A stretch of 16,621 bases of DNA from JAVXTH01 sp036641395 (GTDB lineage Bacteria; Bacillota_I; Bacilli_A; Erysipelotrichales; Erysipelotrichaceae). The position numbers and the translations under genes were made by a program. The stretch spans positions 1 to 16,621 of the forward strand of contig JAVWEY010000036.1 of assembly GCA_036641395.1 (NCBI GenBank), written 5' to 3'. Shown here one piece after another: positions 1 to 5,911 of the stretch. The notes under the pieces are model-generated. The model was not told where the DNA came from. It saw only the letters and a program-made list of their open reading frames with translations, and ran no database searches. The stretch's first letter is position 1. Every line of letters begins with the position of its first letter.

Positions 1-330
1 TTCAGAATTATGAAAACGGACTTTGAAGCACGTCCTATCTATTTACAGAGAGAAGACAGAATCAAAGCACATTTCTTAATATGTTTCCTATCTTTACTTA
101 TTTATCGACTATTAGAATCAAAATTAGAAAATGAATATACCGTTGAATCTACTTTAACTGCATTAAGAGATATGAATGTATGTTCCATCGATGGTTATGG
201 TTATATTCCCACCTATAAAAGGACAGACTTAACAGACAAACTACATGACCTATTCGATTTTCATACAGATACACAGATTATTAAAAAATCTAAAATAAGA
301 TCTATTATTCGAAAAACAAAAGAAAGATAA
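1..330 (+). CDS. IS1634/IS4-type DDE transposase, C-terminal fragment (cut by window edge)
   Basis: The reading frame is open from the first base (F-R-I-M-K), so the ATG at 10 is internal and the gene starts left of the window. The visible 110 residues match what I know of the C-terminal end of IS1634-like transposases: an FRIMK stretch, then ARPIYLQREDRIKAHFLIC and a hydrophobic helix ending in YRLLE. In this family the catalytic Glu lies just before the FR.MK segment, so it would be outside the window and its integrity cannot be judged. The end is a normal TAA followed by a hairpin terminator, so this end looks intact rather than decayed. The role is cut-and-paste transposition of its own element. 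Family assignment rests on remembered consensus and is fairly confident; exact subgroup is not. Confidence 0.8.
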   Translation, partial: FRIMKTDFEARPIYLQREDRIKAHFLICFLSLLIYRLLESKLENEYTVESTLTALRDMNVCSIDGYGYIPTYKRTDLTDKLHDLFDFHTDTQIIKKSKIRSIIRKTKER

Positions 331-360
331 AATATTACTATATATCGGTACATAACAGAA

Positions 361-405
361 AACCTCAAAATATCCCTTAACTAAGGCGTTATTTGAGGTT
401 TTTTT
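361..405 (+). terminator. Rho-independent terminator after the transposase gene
   Basis: AACCTCAAA (361-369) pairs with TTTGAGGTT (392-400), and a run of T follows to 405. A second small stem, CCTTA/TAAGG (375-379 with 382-386), sits inside the loop. On the minus strand the same hairpin is followed by TTTTC, so it may also act weakly on read-through from maf. Confidence 0.75.
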
Positions 406-455
406 GTCTATTGACTGTCAAAGACAGGAGTATATTTCCTTATTGCTGAATTGTC

Positions 456-523
456 AAGTTTTTGACTTTGAAGTCAAAAACATGGTAATAAAAAGAAGTT
501 TTCGACTTCAAAGTCAAAAACTT
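456..523. repeat. Alternating inverted repeat built from four copies of an 11-base unit
   Basis: The 26-base arm 456-481 is the reverse complement of 498-523 with one mismatch. Each arm is itself a near-palindrome: GTTTTTGACTT, two central bases, then AAGTCAAAAAC. The unit therefore occurs four times in alternating orientation, either side of a 16-base spacer. It lies between the convergent transposase and maf genes. There is no convincing T-tract on either strand, so it is not an ordinary terminator. It could be an element end, a dispersed repeat, or a protein-binding site. Confidence 0.8.
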
Positions 524-559
524 TTATTAGGAACAAATTAGTAGATGATTAGGTTTCAA

Positions 560-1126
560 TTAGTAGTTATCAATGTATTTTTGTAGTTTACGATAAAGAG
601 TAGAAATTGGTAAGCCCATTACATTATAGTAATCACCATTAATACGCTCAACTAAGAAGGCACCTTTACCTTGAATCCCATAGGCTCCCGCTTTATCAAG
701 TGGTTCTTTACTATTTACATAACGAAGTATTTCTTCTTCGCTTAATGGAAAGAAAGTAACTTCTGTTTCCACATGGAATGTTTCATTTCCAATTGGCGAT
801 AAAATCGATACCGCAGTAATTACTTTATGAGTACGGCCTGATAGTCTTCGTAACATGTTGATGGCAACTTCTGGTTCATGGGGTTTTCCTAATACTTCGT
901 TGTCGATGACAACGACGGTATCAGCACCAATAATAATCTCTTGAGGAAAGTTTTCTAATACTACTTTTGCTTTTTGTAAAGCAATTGCTTCAATTGCTTC
1001 ACTAATCGCAATTTGATCATTAAAATATTCTTCACAATGAGATGGCTTTGTCGTAAAAGGAATATCCATCATCATCATTAATTCTCTTCGTCTTGGTGAT
1101 TCACTTGCTAAAATAATTCGTTTCAT
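560..1126 (-). CDS. maf: Maf-family nucleoside triphosphate pyrophosphatase
   Basis: At 188 residues it is the normal length for a Maf/YhdE protein, which hydrolyses non-canonical or excess nucleoside triphosphates to the monophosphate plus pyrophosphate in the cytosol. Family motifs are in order: SESPRRR at 8-14, GADTVV at 67-72 (D69 is the expected catalytic base), GKPHEP at 80-85, LSGRTH at 95-100, and the C-terminal block DKAGAYGIQGKGA (144-156) followed by GDYYNVMGLP. The AYGIQG pattern resembles the dTTP/UTP-type subgroup, but substrate is inferred only. The ATG overlaps the stop of the upstream membrane protein gene (ATGA), with AAGGAG eight bases upstream, so the two are translationally coupled. 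A run of four Met codons at 17-20 is harmless but distinctive. Confidence 0.93.
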   Translation of the reverse strand: MKRIILASESPRRRELMMMMDIPFTTKPSHCEEYFNDQIAISEAIEAIALQKAKVVLENFPQEIIIGADTVVVIDNEVLGKPHEPEVAINMLRRLSGRTHKVITAVSILSPIGNETFHVETEVTFFPLSEEEILRYVNSKEPLDKAGAYGIQGKGAFLVERINGDYYNVMGLPISTLYRKLQKYIDNY

Positions 1127-1851
1127 AAGTAATGCTCCTTTGTTGAGTTAATATCCTCAATGTTTGCTTTACGCCATTTCTTTAAATATATTTTACTTAC
1201 AATAAATAAGCTTCCAAAGAGGATGGAAAAGGTAATGGTAATTCTAAATACCATGTGGAAGAAGAAATCTTGGGGAAACATATTAATCATTAAATCAGTT
1301 GCAGGATTTAGTAACCATAAATCATTGGTAAAGAATAAGCGATGAAATCCAGTCCAAAAACTATAGAAATCACAAAGTGCCCATATTGCTATAGCAGCGA
1401 TAACGAGTAAAAAGATTGTGGCTACTTTATTAAAATATATACTTAGCGTTAAGAATGCCTTTTTACGATAAGCAATAAATAAATAAACAAGAGAAATCGC
1501 ACAACCTATGATTGCCATTTTTCTTAAACTTAATACATTTTGATATAAATTCTTTACATCCACCATATGCATCGTTTCTCGATCATTAAAGACTTCACGA
1601 TCTACTCCATATACGGATTCGCTTACTTTTATATCATTTCGCTCATCATGTAGATAGTCTAATAAAGTACTGGTAGCACTCATTAAACCATTCTGGCTCA
1701 TGCCCATTGATTGTGCTGTATGCATATCTTTATATTCACTTTCATAAAAAGAGCGGTTAAAAGCATGGAAATCAATGCTTGTGATTAGAATAATCAAAAT
1801 GATTGATAGCGAAGCAATAACAGCGAAAACGTTTTTAATATGTTCTTTCAT
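1123..1851 (-). CDS. DUF1461/TIGR01906 membrane protein, Lit-like lipoprotein intramolecular transacylase family
   Basis: I place the start at 1851 (242 residues) because GAGGT lies six bases upstream; the longer in-frame start at 1935 has no ribosome site. The protein has four membrane helices (about 8-26, 111-128, 142-161 and 201-220) and a large outside segment after helix 1. That segment contains EVFNDRETMHMVDVKNL (86-102); a second motif, FHRLFFTNDLWLLNP (169-183), follows helix 3. These are hallmarks of the DUF1461 family. From family knowledge, characterised members (Lit of Enterococcus faecalis and Bacillus cereus) move an acyl chain on diacylated lipoproteins to the N-terminal amine, giving lyso-lipoproteins. 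H95 and H170 are the candidate catalytic histidines. Family placement is solid; the transacylase function is inferred. It is the first gene of an operon with maf. Confidence 0.8.
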   Translation of the reverse strand: MKEHIKNVFAVIASLSIILIILITSIDFHAFNRSFYESEYKDMHTAQSMGMSQNGLMSATSTLLDYLHDERNDIKVSESVYGVDREVFNDRETMHMVDVKNLYQNVLSLRKMAIIGCAISLVYLFIAYRKKAFLTLSIYFNKVATIFLLVIAAIAIWALCDFYSFWTGFHRLFFTNDLWLLNPATDLMINMFPQDFFFHMVFRITITFSILFGSLFIVSKIYLKKWRKANIEDINSTKEHYL

Positions 1852-1857
1852 AAGTGT

Positions 1858-1862
1858 ACCTC
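1858..1862 (-). promoter_or_regulatory. Shine-Dalgarno site fixing the DUF1461 protein start
   Basis: GAGGT on the minus strand, six bases before the ATG at 1851. It supports that start over the one at 1935, which would add 28 residues with no ribosome site. Confidence 0.7.
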
Positions 1863-1941
1863 GATTTTCAAACCGGTTATATTTTAACATAAATTGATAG
1901 GGAATAAAACAAAGGAATGTTAAATAATTTGTCATAACATA

Positions 1942-1970
1942 GGTACAAATACTTACAATTAGTTTATAAT
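1942..1970 (+). promoter_or_regulatory. Probable sigma-A promoter of the MATE gene
   Basis: A perfect -10 TATAAT at 1965-1970 stands 27 bases before the MATE start. The -35 region at 17-base spacing, GGTACA (1942-1947), matches TTGACA in only three positions, so the -10 carries the call. Confidence 0.5.
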
Positions 1971-1996
1971 AGAAGGAATGTAAGGAGTTGATAAGA

Positions 1997-3346
1997 ATGG
2001 TTAAAGATATGACAAGAGGAAATCCAACAAAGTTATTATTATCCTTTTCAATTCCGCTTTTAATAGGAAATATCTTTCAACAATTATATGGTATGGTCGA
2101 TACGATTATTGTTGGTCGAGGAATTGGGGTAAATGCACTTGCAGCAGTTGGTTCAACCGGTTCCATTAACTTTCTTATCCTAGGCTTTGTAATTGGTCTT
2201 GCCCAAGGCTTTGCGATTATGGTCTCCCATGCTTTTGGGGCAAATGACTATCAAAAGATGCGTAAGATTTATACAATGTCAATTTATCTATCCTTATTGA
2301 TTGGTATTCTTATATCTATGTTAAGTGTCCTTGGAGCTTATGATTTATTAAGAATTATGAATACACCTAATAATATAATTAATCAGGCAACACATTATAT
2401 TCAAATTATCTTTGGAGGAATGATCATTACCATTTTCTTTAACTTATTTTCAAGTATATTAAGAGCCTTAGGTGATTCTAAAACACCTTTGTATGCGATG
2501 ATAGCGGCTACGGTTGTGAATATCGTATTAGATATTGTCTTTGTAATTGGTTTTAAAATGGGAGTGGAAGGAGCTGCATGGGCAACCCTTATTGCCCAAC
2601 TGTGTGCGATGTTATTCTGCTTTTTTATGATAAAGAAAATTGATTTTATTCAACCAAATAAAAGCGATTGGGTATTTCATAAACAAATATCATTTGATTT
2701 AATTAAATTAGGTTTACCAGTAGCATGTATGAACTCGGTTACCGCAAGTGGGGTGATGATTCTACAATTAATGGTAAATGGATTTGGTTCTACATATGTT
2801 GCTGCATACTCTGCCGCTTCTAGAATTATGATGGTAATTGAACAACCAGGGGTTACATTTGGCTTTGCTATGGCTGCTTATATTGGTCAAAACCTTGGGG
2901 CAAATCGAATTGATCGGATCCGCGATGGAATTCATAAATGTATTCGTTTATCTTTAATCTTATATGCTTTTATAACACTTGTTCTAATTGTATTTGGAAA
3001 AGATTTTATCTCAATCATCGTATCATCAAGTGAAACTAAAGTAATTTCAATTGCTTATGAATATATCTTCATTACAAGTCTATTTCTATGGGTTCTATCC
3101 TTATTGTTTATCTATCGCTCATCCCTACAAGGAATGGGGGATACCTTTATTCCAATGATATCTGGTATTGTTGAACTAGTTTGTCGAATTCTTGTAGCAC
3201 TGTGTATTCCGACATTATTAGGCTTTAAAGGGATCGCTTTTGCGGAAGCAGGGGCATGGATTGGTGCAGAATTATTATTAATGATTGCTTTCTATTACAA
3301 ACTAAATAAAAAGGAATCCAACCATGTGGTTGGATTACCAGATTAA
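1997..3346 (+). CDS. MATE-family multidrug/metabolite exporter
   Basis: The protein is 449 residues, the usual MATE length, with about 12 hydrophobic helices arranged as two similar halves. The N-terminal region (RGNPTKLLLSFSIPLLIGN, then QQLYGMVDTIIVGR) is the standard MATE opening. An ALGDSKTPLYAMI segment in the first half corresponds to GMGDTFIPMISGI in the second. These transporters export cationic drugs or metabolites using Na+ or H+ gradients; the substrate cannot be read from sequence. I chose ATG 1997 over the in-frame TTG at 1988 because AAGGAG (1982-1987) is nine bases before the ATG and abuts the TTG. The gene is divergent from the DUF1461-maf operon and convergent with yjzC, with only five bases between the two stop codons. 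Confidence 0.92.
   Translation: MVKDMTRGNPTKLLLSFSIPLLIGNIFQQLYGMVDTIIVGRGIGVNALAAVGSTGSINFLILGFVIGLAQGFAIMVSHAFGANDYQKMRKIYTMSIYLSLLIGILISMLSVLGAYDLLRIMNTPNNIINQATHYIQIIFGGMIITIFFNLFSSILRALGDSKTPLYAMIAATVVNIVLDIVFVIGFKMGVEGAAWATLIAQLCAMLFCFFMIKKIDFIQPNKSDWVFHKQISFDLIKLGLPVACMNSVTASGVMILQLMVNGFGSTYVAAYSAASRIMMVIEQPGVTFGFAMAAYIGQNLGANRIDRIRDGIHKCIRLSLILYAFITLVLIVFGKDFISIIVSSSETKVISIAYEYIFITSLFLWVLSLLFIYRSSLQGMGDTFIPMISGIVELVCRILVALCIPTLLGFKGIAFAEAGAWIGAELLLMIAFYYKLNKKESNHVVGLPD
3306..3336 (-). terminator. Rho-independent terminator of the yjzC-like gene, inside the MATE 3' end
   Basis: AATCCAACCA (3315-3324) and TGGTTGGATT (3327-3336) form a perfect 10-base stem around two central bases. On the minus strand it is followed by CC and a run of five T (plus-strand A at 3308-3312). 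It therefore terminates the minus-strand small gene while coding the last residues (ESNHVVGLPD) of the plus-strand exporter. No T-tract follows directly on the plus strand. Confidence 0.7.
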
Positions 3347-3351
3347 TTAAT

Positions 3352-3513
3352 CTATTTTTGTGAATAATAACAATTTGCTTCTTGAGCAGGGGGAAATCTT
3401 TTTCCCTTTTCAACTTCTACATCAGAAATTACTAGTTTACCTTTTTCATCATATTCATTGTATTTACCACTTTTCTCACAATTCATTCCTGGGCGAAATT
3501 TTTTCTGTGACAT
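3352..3513 (-). CDS. yjzC: YjzC-family small protein (53 residues)
   Basis: The frame begins ATG (3513) and ends TAG (3352), coding 53 residues: it opens MSQKKFRPGMNCEKSGKY and ends with a V-E-V-E-K-G-K-R-F-P-P segment and a short tail. The pattern F-x-PG, SG-x-Y, DE-x-GK, and a final V-x-V-x-K-G-x-x-(F/L)PP is what I know from the YjzC family of Bacillota, whose function is unknown. A near-perfect ribosome site AGGAGGT lies seven bases upstream (plus strand 3521-3527), and a hairpin with T-run follows, so this is a real, well-translated gene. The opposite-strand ORF at 3360-3542 is a shadow of it. It has two Cys residues and no membrane segment or signal peptide. Confidence 0.85.
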   Translation of the reverse strand: MSQKKFRPGMNCEKSGKYNEYDEKGKLVISDVEVEKGKRFPPAQEANCYYSQK

Positions 3514-3520
3514 GTTTAAC

Positions 3521-3528
3521 ACCTCCTG
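3521..3528 (-). promoter_or_regulatory. Strong Shine-Dalgarno site of the yjzC-like gene
   Basis: CAGGAGGT on the minus strand, seven bases from the ATG at 3513. It is the strongest translation signal in this stretch and the main evidence that this short frame is a gene. Confidence 0.8.
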
Positions 3529-3615
3529 TTTTTATTATGTGAAAGAGGAGTACTTCTATGTATTGATTGTATCGGTAAATAATGGATATCGATACGCTAC
3601 TCAATGTTGTTTTAG

Positions 3616-3643
3616 TTGTATTTGCTCATAAATCTGGTAAAAT
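3616..3643 (+). promoter_or_regulatory. Sigma-A promoter of the HAD phosphatase gene
   Basis: TTGTAT (3616-3621), a 16-base spacer ending in an extended -10 TGG, then TAAAAT (3638-3643). Transcription would start near 3650, inside the longer ORF that begins at 3582, so it rules out that longer start and supports the start at 3669. Confidence 0.65.
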
Positions 3644-3668
3644 AGAAACGTTAAGAAGAGAGGTTATG

Positions 3669-4433
3669 ATGAAATTATTAGCGAGTGATTATGATGGAAC
3701 ATTAAGAATTAATAAACGAGTTGACGAAGATGAGAAAAAAGCTATTAAAGCATTTCGAAAACAAGGAAATTTATTTGTATTAGTAACAGGAAGAAGCATT
3801 GAATCAATTCGTGAAGAAGTAGCAATCAATCAATTTGAGTTTGATTATATCATTGGGAATAATGGTGGTGTTGTATACGATCATAATTTTACTAAGATGA
3901 AAGAGAACTTTATTGATTTTAATGCTGCAACTGGCTGCGTTGAATATATAAAAACAGTTAACTGTATCGCTTATGTTTTAAATAATGGAGTTCAAAGATC
4001 TAAAACAGTTGTAAATACAAAAGCGAATGATTCTAAGTATGGCTATATGGCTGCAAGCATTAGTGAAGAAGAAATACGCAAGGAAAAGAAAATTGCGCAA
4101 ATTGTAATTTCACTTGAAAATAATAATGAATCGCATGATATTGCTGCTTATATAAATGAAAACTTTAAGGATTATATTAATGCTTATGTTAATGTAAACT
4201 GTATTGATATTGTACCTAATGGAGTATCTAAAGCAACCGGACTTACTTATCTAATTGATAAAATTGGTTTTGATGAAAAACAAGTTTATAGTATTGGTGA
4301 TTCTTATAATGATATTTCTATGATTTCTTATTTTCATGGATTTTGTATGGAAAGCTCACCCGATGAAATTCAAAAAATCGCAAAGAATGAGTTTAAGTCA
4401 GTTGGAAATTGTATTAAGTATATAATGGAATAA
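3669..4433 (+). CDS. Cof-type HAD-IIB family phosphatase
   Basis: The predicted 254-residue cytosolic protein shows all four haloacid dehalogenase motifs: DYDGT at 7-11 (nucleophile D7, acid/base D9), LVTGRS at 37-42 (motif II Thr40), Lys188 in GVSKATGL, and GDSYND at 210-215 (metal-binding D211 and D215). The cap between motifs II and III (about 60-180) is of the C2B size typical of Cof/YidA proteins, which dephosphorylate sugar phosphates or flavin precursors. Substrate is not predictable. Two consecutive ATGs occur at 3666 and 3669; AGAGAGG ending at 3663 is better spaced from the second. The longer ORF from 3582 runs through the promoter and gives non-homologous residues, so I rejected it. 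No clear terminator follows, and the next gene has its own promoter. Confidence 0.9.
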   Translation: MKLLASDYDGTLRINKRVDEDEKKAIKAFRKQGNLFVLVTGRSIESIREEVAINQFEFDYIIGNNGGVVYDHNFTKMKENFIDFNAATGCVEYIKTVNCIAYVLNNGVQRSKTVVNTKANDSKYGYMAASISEEEIRKEKKIAQIVISLENNNESHDIAAYINENFKDYINAYVNVNCIDIVPNGVSKATGLTYLIDKIGFDEKQVYSIGDSYNDISMISYFHGFCMESSPDEIQKIAKNEFKSVGNCIKYIME

Positions 4434-4480
4434 GATACATCCTTACTTAAATAAAATTATGAGTAATGGTTTTATGTTTA

Positions 4481-4489
4481 TGATATAAT
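4481..4489 (+). promoter_or_regulatory. Extended -10 promoter of the cdaA-cdaR-glmM operon
   Basis: TGA followed by TATAAT (4484-4489) forms an extended -10 element 24 bases before the cdaA ATG. No good -35 is visible at 17 bases, which extended -10 promoters tolerate. The predicted leader is short, leaving no room for a riboswitch. Confidence 0.6.
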
Positions 4490-4513
4490 GTAGAAAGCGA
4501 AAGGAGTGGACGT

Positions 4514-5911
4514 ATGTTCGATTACTTAACGATAAACAACATCATTGCACTACTTAGATTGGTATTAGATATAAGTATTGTTTGGGTTGTCATATATTAT
4601 TGTATTAAAATTGTTAGAAACAATTCACGTACCATTCAGATTTTTAAAGGTATTTTATTAATATTTATTATTCATTTCTTTGCGACAATCCTTGGCTTAA
4701 AAACAGTAGAAGCCTTAGCAAATTTATTTGTCACATGGGGATTTCTTGCTATCATTATTATTTTCCAACCAGAAATTCGTGCTTTACTAGAAAAACTAGG
4801 AAAAACGAGTGTCTTTTCACGTATTTCAACGCTTACGATTAATGAGCGTGAGCGGCTAGTTGATGAACTGGTAAAGGCTTGTACTGCTATGTCAAAAACA
4901 AAGACTGGTGCGCTTATTTCATTGGAACAAGGTCATTCATTATCGGATTTCATTAAAACTGGTACGCAGATGAATTCCGTTGTCACAAGTGAATTATTAT
5001 GTTCTATCTTTGTTCCAGGAACACCACTTCATGATGGTGCCGTTATTATTCAAGGAGTTAAGATTGCTTGTGCTGCGGCTTATTTCCCACCAACGACTAA
5101 GGATTTCCCGTCAAGTTATGGGGCAAGACATCGGGCTGCGGTTGGTATTTCTGAAATCACGGATTCGGTTACAATTGTTGTTTCGGAAGAAACTGGAAAT
5201 ATTTCAATTGCGGAAGCTGGTAATTTAACGATTGTTAGTGAAAAAGCTTTACGTGAGTACTTATTAATGATTATTTGTCAGACTCAAAATGAAGTCTTAA
5301 GTAATAAAATTAGTAAACAAAGTGATTTAGAACTTATTGAAAACGTTGAAAAAGCAGAACCAGCTAAATCTAAAACAAGTATCTTCGCTAATTATTTTAA
5401 AGGTAAAAATAAAAAAGTGGAGAAAGAAGATGGGGAAAAGAGTAAACGTTTTGTGAGAAAGAAGAAAGAAAAAGAAGTAGAAACACCTGTCGAAGTAAAA
5501 GAAGAAACAAAAGAAGAAGTAAAGATTGAAGTTAAGGAAAAGAAACCTAGAATATTGAAGTCTAAGAAAAAAGAAGCGGAAGTAAAGATTGAAGAGGAAC
5601 CAATACCACAGATTATGAATCCGGTTGGCGAAGATATCGATAGTTTATTTACTGCTATTCTTGATGATAATAAAATCGATGTATTATTAGATGAAGAAGT
5701 AAAAGATGATTTTATCTTTAAACCAGAGAAAAAGAAAAGAGTCAAAAAGAGTGAAACAGAAGAAAAACCTGTTAAAAAAGCTAAAGCTAAAGTAAAAGTA
5801 GAAGCTAAAGTTGAAGAGGAAGAAGAAAAAGAAAAGGTACATGTGAGTTATACAAAATCGAAGAAGAAAAAAGATACCCTAAACGATGATCGTGAAGGGA
5901 GGGATTCATAA
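4514..5911 (+). CDS. cdaA: Diadenylate cyclase CdaA with a long Lys/Glu-rich C-terminal tail
   Basis: This membrane enzyme condenses two ATP into c-di-AMP, the second messenger controlling potassium, osmotic and cell-wall balance. Three membrane helices occupy about residues 11-33, 42-60 and 66-84. The diadenylate cyclase (DAC) domain follows at about 100-255 with both signatures: DGA at 174-176 and RHR at 205-207 in GARHRAAVGISE. Typical CdaA proteins stop near residue 270-280. This one runs to 465, adding about 190 residues dominated by Lys and Glu, with a less biased island near 363-406. AAGGAG lies seven bases before the ATG. The stop overlaps the cdaR start by one base (TAATG). The tail is in the same frame with no break and is followed by a normal coupled start, so it is not a sequencing artefact by eye. 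Function of the tail is unknown. Confidence 0.96.
   Translation: MFDYLTINNIIALLRLVLDISIVWVVIYYCIKIVRNNSRTIQIFKGILLIFIIHFFATILGLKTVEALANLFVTWGFLAIIIIFQPEIRALLEKLGKTSVFSRISTLTINERERLVDELVKACTAMSKTKTGALISLEQGHSLSDFIKTGTQMNSVVTSELLCSIFVPGTPLHDGAVIIQGVKIACAAAYFPPTTKDFPSSYGARHRAAVGISEITDSVTIVVSEETGNISIAEAGNLTIVSEKALREYLLMIICQTQNEVLSNKISKQSDLELIENVEKAEPAKSKTSIFANYFKGKNKKVEKEDGEKSKRFVRKKKEKEVETPVEVKEETKEEVKIEVKEKKPRILKSKKKEAEVKIEEEPIPQIMNPVGEDIDSLFTAILDDNKIDVLLDEEVKDDFIFKPEKKKRVKKSETEEKPVKKAKAKVKVEAKVEEEEEKEKVHVSYTKSKKKKDTLNDDREGRDS

Larger units (their letters stand above)
1..405 (+). mobile_element. Right-hand part of an IS1634-like insertion sequence; outer boundary unresolved
   Basis: The transposase fragment plus its terminator imply that an insertion sequence enters from the left. 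Its terminal inverted repeat and target duplication cannot be identified because the left end is absent. The boundary at 405 is the end of the terminator T-tract and is a minimum; the element may extend further, perhaps through the inverted-repeat block at 456-523. Confidence 0.45.

Noticed and set aside
1852..1935. Longer N-terminus of the DUF1461 protein starting at 1935
   Set aside because: No ribosome site at 1935, whereas GAGGT is well placed for the ATG at 1851, directly before the first membrane helix.
3360..3542. Plus-strand 60-residue ORF
   Set aside because: It is the antisense of the yjzC-like gene, which has the stronger ribosome site and family match.
3582..3668. Longer N-terminus of the HAD phosphatase starting at 3582
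   Set aside because: It reads through a good promoter (3616-3643), has no ribosome site, and the added residues precede the normal family start.
4434..4513. c-di-AMP riboswitch upstream of cdaA
   Set aside because: The promoter is only 24 bases from the start codon, leaving no leader long enough for a riboswitch.
5392..5745. Minus-strand 117-residue Ser/Phe-rich ORF
   Set aside because: It is the complement of the Lys/Glu codon runs of the CdaA tail, with no ribosome site or family resemblance.
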